This document shows, one piece after another, positions 60,173 to 64,000 of a DNA stretch of 64,000 nt. The notes under the pieces were generated by a model. It was not told the origin of the DNA. It did no database searches and saw nothing but the letters and a program-made list of their open reading frames with translations. The stretch is from Aeromicrobium sp. (GTDB lineage: Bacteria > Actinomycetota > Coriobacteriia > Anaerosomatales > Anaerosomataceae), in contig JADIIM010000024.1 in the NCBI GenBank assembly GCA_015351705.1, positions 1-64,000 on the forward strand, written 5' to 3'. Every line of letters starts with the position of its first letter. Within the stretch, counting starts at the first letter, position 1. The position numbers and the translations under genes were made by a program.

Positions 60173-61888
60173 ATGAGTGTCCCGCACCGCGCCCTGGCCT
60201 CAGCGACCGCCCTGGTGATCGCCCTTGCTGTCACTGTTGCGCCGCTGGCGCAGACCGCCGAGGCAGCGACGTGGCCGCCAGGGACCTACCGGGTCGCGTT
60301 CGACGTCACTCGTCTGGCGGGCGCCGACCGCTACGAGACATCGGTGGCGATCGCGCGGTCGAGTTTCCCGGGGTGGGCTGGCGTCTCGCACGTGATCGTG
60401 GCATCCGGTGAGGATCGCGCACTTGCGGACCCGCTGGCTGCCGCAAGCCTGTGCTGGGCCTACGACGCGCCACTGCTGCTCGTCGACTCCAGGGGTGTGC
60501 CGGGCGCGGTTCGAACGGCACTCGCTGAGATGCGCTCCGTCAGCGGGACGGTCACCGTGACCGTTGTGGGCGGTCCGACGGCGGTCCCGGCCAAGACCAT
60601 CGCCGCACTCGGTGCCATCGTCGGCTCGGGCAACGTGCGTCAGCCGTGGACGACCGGTGACCGCTACACCACTGCCGCGGGTATCGCGCGCCTGGCATCG
60701 GAGGTCGCATCGGACACAGCACGTGTCGTGCCCGCCAAGGCTCTCGTGGTCAACGGGACGGACAGTGCCGGTCTGGTGGACGCCCTTGCCGCCTCGGCGG
60801 TCTCGGCGCGCACGGGCATCCCGATCCTTCCGGTCATGCGCGACCGCGTGCCGTCGGCAACGGCCGGAGCGTTGGCCGCACTCGGTCCCGGCGAGGTGAT
60901 CGTTCTCGGAGGATCTGCCGTGGTCTCCGATGCCGTCTATGCCACCACCGGCGCCACGGTCCGCTGGGCGGGCGTCGACCGCTACGGGACCGCGGTCACC
61001 GCAGCAGGCGCTGCGCGCACACGCGGATGGCTCACGGGTGACGCCGTGGGGCTGGCCTCGACGGTCCCCGACGCGCTGACCGGATCGATCGACGTGGGGC
61101 GCTCGGGTGGCCCGCTGCTGCACGTCCAGCGCTCGGCGATGGGCCGATCCACGGGCGTCTATCTGCACGGGCAGGCAGGCGCCGTGACCAAGGCGCGCCT
61201 GTACGGCGGGACCGCGGTGCTGACCGATGCACTTGCCGCCGAGGTGCGGGGTGCGCCCACGCGGCCGCTGGTCGTGGCTCCCTCGGCAGGGGCACGGGTG
61301 GCCAAGAGAGCGCGAGTGGCCGTTGCGAGCGGGGCCAACACGAGCGAGATCCGCGTGTACATCGGGAGCCGCCTGATCGCGAGCAAGGCGTGCTCCGGAT
61401 ACGTGACCGTCGACCTGGGGACGATCGAGACGCCTCCGGCGGGCTCGTCGTACCGTGTTGTCGCGATCAGCCCTGAGGACGTGCAGAGCGACACGACCGC
61501 GACCTATCCGCTTCACCAGTATCCCGCCCGGACCTCGATCGTGATCGACAAGTCTGACTTCCGCCTCTACTTCTTCAAAGACGACGTGTTCGTGAAGAGC
61601 TACCCCGTCGCAATCGGCCGGACCAACGCGGAGACACCGGTGGCGATCTGGCGGATCGACTCGAAGTACTACACCGATCCCAACGGGATCTACGGGCCCC
61701 GCAAGATGCGGATGTACCGGAAGGTCGGGTCCTCGTACGTGTATACGGCCTACAACATCCACGGCACGAACCAGCCGTGGGTGATCGGCACGAAGGCTTC
61801 GGCGGGCTGCATCAGGATGTACAACCATGACGTGCTCGACCTGTACCCACGGGTCCCGCTCGGCACGATCGTGCAGACACGGCTGTAG
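60173..61888 (+). CDS. secreted cell-wall protein: three CWB2 repeats plus L,D-transpeptidase (YkuD)
   Basis: A 571-residue exported protein. A signal peptide ends near AQTAEAA (about residue 32). Three cell-wall-binding repeats 2 (CWB2/PF04122) follow, each starting with a xRxAGxDRYxTAxxxA motif: RLAGADRYETSVAIA (about 42), TTGDRYTTAAGIA (about 160) and WAGVDRYGTAVTAA (about 263). After an Ig-like linker (about 360-440) the YkuD catalytic domain ends in NIHGTNQP...ASAGCIRMYNHD with catalytic Cys. It should crosslink peptidoglycan or attach proteins. GAGAGGAG precedes ATG 60173. Confidence 0.92.
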   Translation: MSVPHRALASATALVIALAVTVAPLAQTAEAATWPPGTYRVAFDVTRLAGADRYETSVAIARSSFPGWAGVSHVIVASGEDRALADPLAAASLCWAYDAPLLLVDSRGVPGAVRTALAEMRSVSGTVTVTVVGGPTAVPAKTIAALGAIVGSGNVRQPWTTGDRYTTAAGIARLASEVASDTARVVPAKALVVNGTDSAGLVDALAASAVSARTGIPILPVMRDRVPSATAGALAALGPGEVIVLGGSAVVSDAVYATTGATVRWAGVDRYGTAVTAAGAARTRGWLTGDAVGLASTVPDALTGSIDVGRSGGPLLHVQRSAMGRSTGVYLHGQAGAVTKARLYGGTAVLTDALAAEVRGAPTRPLVVAPSAGARVAKRARVAVASGANTSEIRVYIGSRLIASKACSGYVTVDLGTIETPPAGSSYRVVAISPEDVQSDTTATYPLHQYPARTSIVIDKSDFRLYFFKDDVFVKSYPVAIGRTNAETPVAIWRIDSKYYTDPNGIYGPRKMRMYRKVGSSYVYTAYNIHGTNQPWVIGTKASAGCIRMYNHDVLDLYPRVPLGTIVQTRL

Positions 61889-61909
61889 TCGGGGTCACCC
61901 GGCCGGTCG

Positions 61910-62854
61910 TCAGTCGTCTTCCTGCACCGTGTAGACGTCACGGGGCAGGGCATTGTCCTCGGACACGAGGAAGGTCGCCGCGCGCGGCAGCACGCGGGCC
62001 TCGATGGGGCTGACCGCCGGGCCGATCTCGCCGTCGTACTCCAGCGGTAGCGCCGGGTGTGCAGCGATGGACACCTTCGAGGCAGTATGGATCTCGAGCC
62101 CGGGTCGCTCCGGATGGCTCTGCAGCCTGTCGAGCAGCGCGGCCCACACTGCGGGAAGCAGCCCCGCGGCTGTTCGGCTCTTGAGGACCACGACCTCGAG
62201 CAGCCCGTCCTGCGCGTCGCTGCCGTGGGCGACCTCCAGGTCGAACTGGATGCGGGCGAGGTTGACCAGGAGGACGGCGATCCCATCGGTCTCCAGTGTG
62301 CGATCGTCGAGTTGTATGGTGAACCGCGAGACGGTGGGCGCCAGGTTCTGCAGCGCGCCGATGATGTACGCACCCTCACCGAGTGTCTGCTTGAGCGGGG
62401 CCGCGGCCTCCATCACCGCCGCATCGTAGCCGATGCCCGCCGCTATGCAGAACCCGATCGTCCTGCTGCCCCGTCCGCCCACCGGCGGCACCACGAGCTC
62501 CCCGAGGTCGATCGACACGGTGCGTCCCGCGATCGTGGTGAGCGCAAGCTCGGCGGGATCGAGCGGCATCCTGAGGTTGCGCGCCAGGAGGTTCGCCGTC
62601 CCTGCCGGGTAGGCGAGGATGGGGATCCCCGTGTCGCGCAACGCGTAGGCGACCGAGGAGACGGTACCGTCGCCGCCTGCCGCGACGACCCGGGCGTACT
62701 GGTGGACATCGCGCAGTAGGTGCCCGAGGTCGGCACCCTCGGTCAGGAACCTGAGCGTGACCTCTGCACGGTGCGCGCCGAGCTCGCGGACGAAGTCGAA
62801 CAGGCCGGGGTCACCGGATCCGGAGCGCAGGTTGCTGATCATCAGGATGTTCAC
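61910..62854 (-). CDS. diacylglycerol kinase-family lipid kinase (YegS/DgkB-like)
   Basis: A 314-residue DAGK-catalytic-family protein: N-terminal MNILMISNLRSGSG nucleotide-binding segment, VVAAGGDGTVSSVAYAL with the GGDGT motif, PAGTANLLARNL, and a C-terminal beta domain with LEYDGE. It phosphorylates diacylglycerol or another lipid with ATP. GTG 62854 (complement) has GAGGAG five bases upstream; longer upstream frames overlap the divergent RNase D gene. Convergent with the cell-wall gene, 21 bases apart. Confidence 0.9.
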   Translation of the reverse strand: MNILMISNLRSGSGDPGLFDFVRELGAHRAEVTLRFLTEGADLGHLLRDVHQYARVVAAGGDGTVSSVAYALRDTGIPILAYPAGTANLLARNLRMPLDPAELALTTIAGRTVSIDLGELVVPPVGGRGSRTIGFCIAAGIGYDAAVMEAAAPLKQTLGEGAYIIGALQNLAPTVSRFTIQLDDRTLETDGIAVLLVNLARIQFDLEVAHGSDAQDGLLEVVVLKSRTAAGLLPAVWAALLDRLQSHPERPGLEIHTASKVSIAAHPALPLEYDGEIGPAVSPIEARVLPRAATFLVSEDNALPRDVYTVQEDD

Positions 62855-62949
62855 CGCAGCTCCTCGTGCGTGTCGGCGGCATCGGCTACACTCGGTGGCA
62901 CCGGGCGGCCATCGCGTGCGGCCGCATCCCGTCCATGGCTGGAGACCTA

Positions 62950-64000
62950 TTGTACATCCGTGATCTTGAGGCGCTCTCCCGTGCGTGCGAGGAGCTTGCC
63001 GGCGCACCGGTCGTGGCCATCGACACCGAGTTCATGCGCGAGCGAACGTACTACGCTCGGCTGTGTCTCGTTCAGCTCGCGACCACCGAGGCCGTCTATC
63101 TCATCGACGCGATAGCGCTCGAGGACCGTCTCGACCTGCTCGCGCCGGTCCTGTGCGATCCCGGGACCGTGAAGGTCTTCCACGCAGGCGTACAAGACAT
63201 CGAGATCCTCCTGCGAGCCACGGGCACCACGCCTGCGCCGGTGTTCGACACGCAAGTGGCGGCGACCCTCGCCGGCTTCCCGGCGCAGGTGGGCTACGCG
63301 CAGCTCGTGGGAGACCTGCTCGACGTCCGTATCGACAAGGCCGACACGTTCACCGACTGGTCGGTGCGCCCGCTTGCCGAGGCGCAGCTCGCCTACGCTG
63401 CCGCAGATGTGGAACACCTGCCACGCGTGTACGAGATCCTCCGAGAGAAGCTCAACGAGCAAGGGCGCCTGGACTGGCTTGCCGACGATTTCGTGCGCCT
63501 TGCCGACCCGGACACGTACCTCGTCGACCCCCGGGAGCAGTTCCGAAAGGTGAAGCGCGCCTCGTCTCTGGATCGGCGGTCGCTGGCGGTGTTGCGCGAG
63601 CTCGCTGCGTGGCGGGAGACAGAAGCGCAACGGCGCGACGTCCCCCGGCGATGGCTCGTATCGGACGAGAGCCTGATCGAAATCGCGCGACGGCGTCCTG
63701 CGGACGTGGGTGAGATCGGCGCCATCCGTGGAGTGAACGAGCGCACCGCGACACGGTGCGCACCCGCGCTCGCCGCGGCGATCGCTGCCGGCATGGCGGT
63801 GCCGGAGGACGAGCTGCCGCGTCTGGCGAAGCGTACGCGGATCCCCGGCGATGCGGCCCCTCTCGCCGATGTGCTCCAGGCACTGTGTCGTGTGCGTGCG
63901 CGTGAGAACGGGGTGGCCGTGACGCTGCTGGCCACACGCGACGAGCTCGAGCGTTTTGCTGGCGGTGACCGTGACGGACATCCGCTCGCCGAAGGCTGGC
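62950..64000 (+). CDS. rnd: ribonuclease D, 3' end beyond the window
   Basis: The first 350 residues of an RNase D, a 3'-5' exonuclease that trims tRNA and other RNA precursors. DEDD motifs: Asp/Glu in VAIDTEFMRE, Asp in HAGVQDIEIL, and Tyr/Asp in AYAAADVEHLPRVYE. A first HRDC domain follows (about 200-280, RSLAVLRELAAWRE and RRWLVSDESLIEIARRRP), and the frame stays open to the edge. TTG 62950 fits the family N-terminus and a GGAGA site; ATG 62935, in frame, is an alternative. TACACT at 62886-62891 may be its -10. Confidence 0.88.
   Translation, partial: MYIRDLEALSRACEELAGAPVVAIDTEFMRERTYYARLCLVQLATTEAVYLIDAIALEDRLDLLAPVLCDPGTVKVFHAGVQDIEILLRATGTTPAPVFDTQVAATLAGFPAQVGYAQLVGDLLDVRIDKADTFTDWSVRPLAEAQLAYAAADVEHLPRVYEILREKLNEQGRLDWLADDFVRLADPDTYLVDPREQFRKVKRASSLDRRSLAVLRELAAWRETEAQRRDVPRRWLVSDESLIEIARRRPADVGEIGAIRGVNERTATRCAPALAAAIAAGMAVPEDELPRLAKRTRIPGDAAPLADVLQALCRVRARENGVAVTLLATRDELERFAGGDRDGHPLAEGW

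Overview
The window is a high-GC stretch of a bacterial chromosome. Genes are dense and often overlap by 1-4 nt, GTG and TTG starts are frequent, and purine-rich ribosome binding sites are strong. The gene set points to an anaerobic or facultatively anaerobic actinobacterium of the Coriobacteriia type (inference). The basis is the actinobacterial/Gram-positive block rapZ-yvcK-whiA-gap-pgk-tpiA...secG, a cytoplasmic group 3b type NiFe hydrogenase, CWB2 cell-wall-binding repeats fused to an L,D-transpeptidase, an Mrp/Mbh-type ion pump, and B12-dependent radical SAM chemistry. A complete sigma-54 (rpoN) gene with its own kinase/regulator pair is the main surprise for that phylum.

Layout. 0-8 kb: mostly small membrane and stress or resistance genes, including a YIP1-like protein, a CPBP protease, a rifampin ADP-ribosyltransferase, an acyltransferase, zinc-ribbon, DUF1801, DUF3267 and pentapeptide proteins, and a two-gene chromate transporter. 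8-16 kb: YvlD/holin-like protein, rapZ, yvcK, whiA, then the lower glycolytic genes gap, pgk, tpiA and gpmI and a racemase. 16.5-22.5 kb: an SDR enzyme, a DUF1801 protein and a hydBGDA hydrogenase with its maturation protease, lying between the glycolytic genes and secG. 23-29 kb: a complete oligopeptide/dipeptide ABC importer and tRNA-Leu. 29-34 kb: a membrane-anchored protein, a radical-SAM-like protein lacking the full cluster motif coupled to a B12 radical SAM protein, an aminotransferase and a PHP phosphoesterase.

34-44.5 kb is the most interesting part. A CsoR/CstR-family repressor has the cysteine pair of persulfide sensors. Near-identical palindromes (ATACCCC...GGGGTAT) lie in the promoter spacers of a thioredoxin operon, of the repressor itself and of ccdA. 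A membrane-anchored chelatase-like gene diverges from the thioredoxin operon, and CDF efflux, FmdB-type, DUF302 and HMA proteins are close by. Embedded in the same region is the rpoN-kinase-NtrC operon, followed directly by a textbook sigma-54 promoter. The picture is a thiol, persulfide or metal homeostasis locus next to a sigma-54 circuit.

44.5-51.4 kb: a large triple-GAF PP2C phosphatase and a STAS-HATPase fusion (partner-switching signalling), a nitroreductase, a HAD hydrolase, ubiX and a UPF0114 membrane protein. 51.4-58.3 kb, minus strand: a nine-gene Mrp-like cation/proton antiporter operon in mbh gene order with three large antiporter-like subunits and no hydrogenase module. 58.4-59 kb: tRNA-Cys, tRNA-Gly and tRNA-Val. 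59-64 kb: an alpha/beta hydrolase, a CWB2-YkuD cell-wall protein, a YegS-type lipid kinase and an RNase D that runs off the window end. All functional statements rest on motif recognition by eye; no database search was possible.
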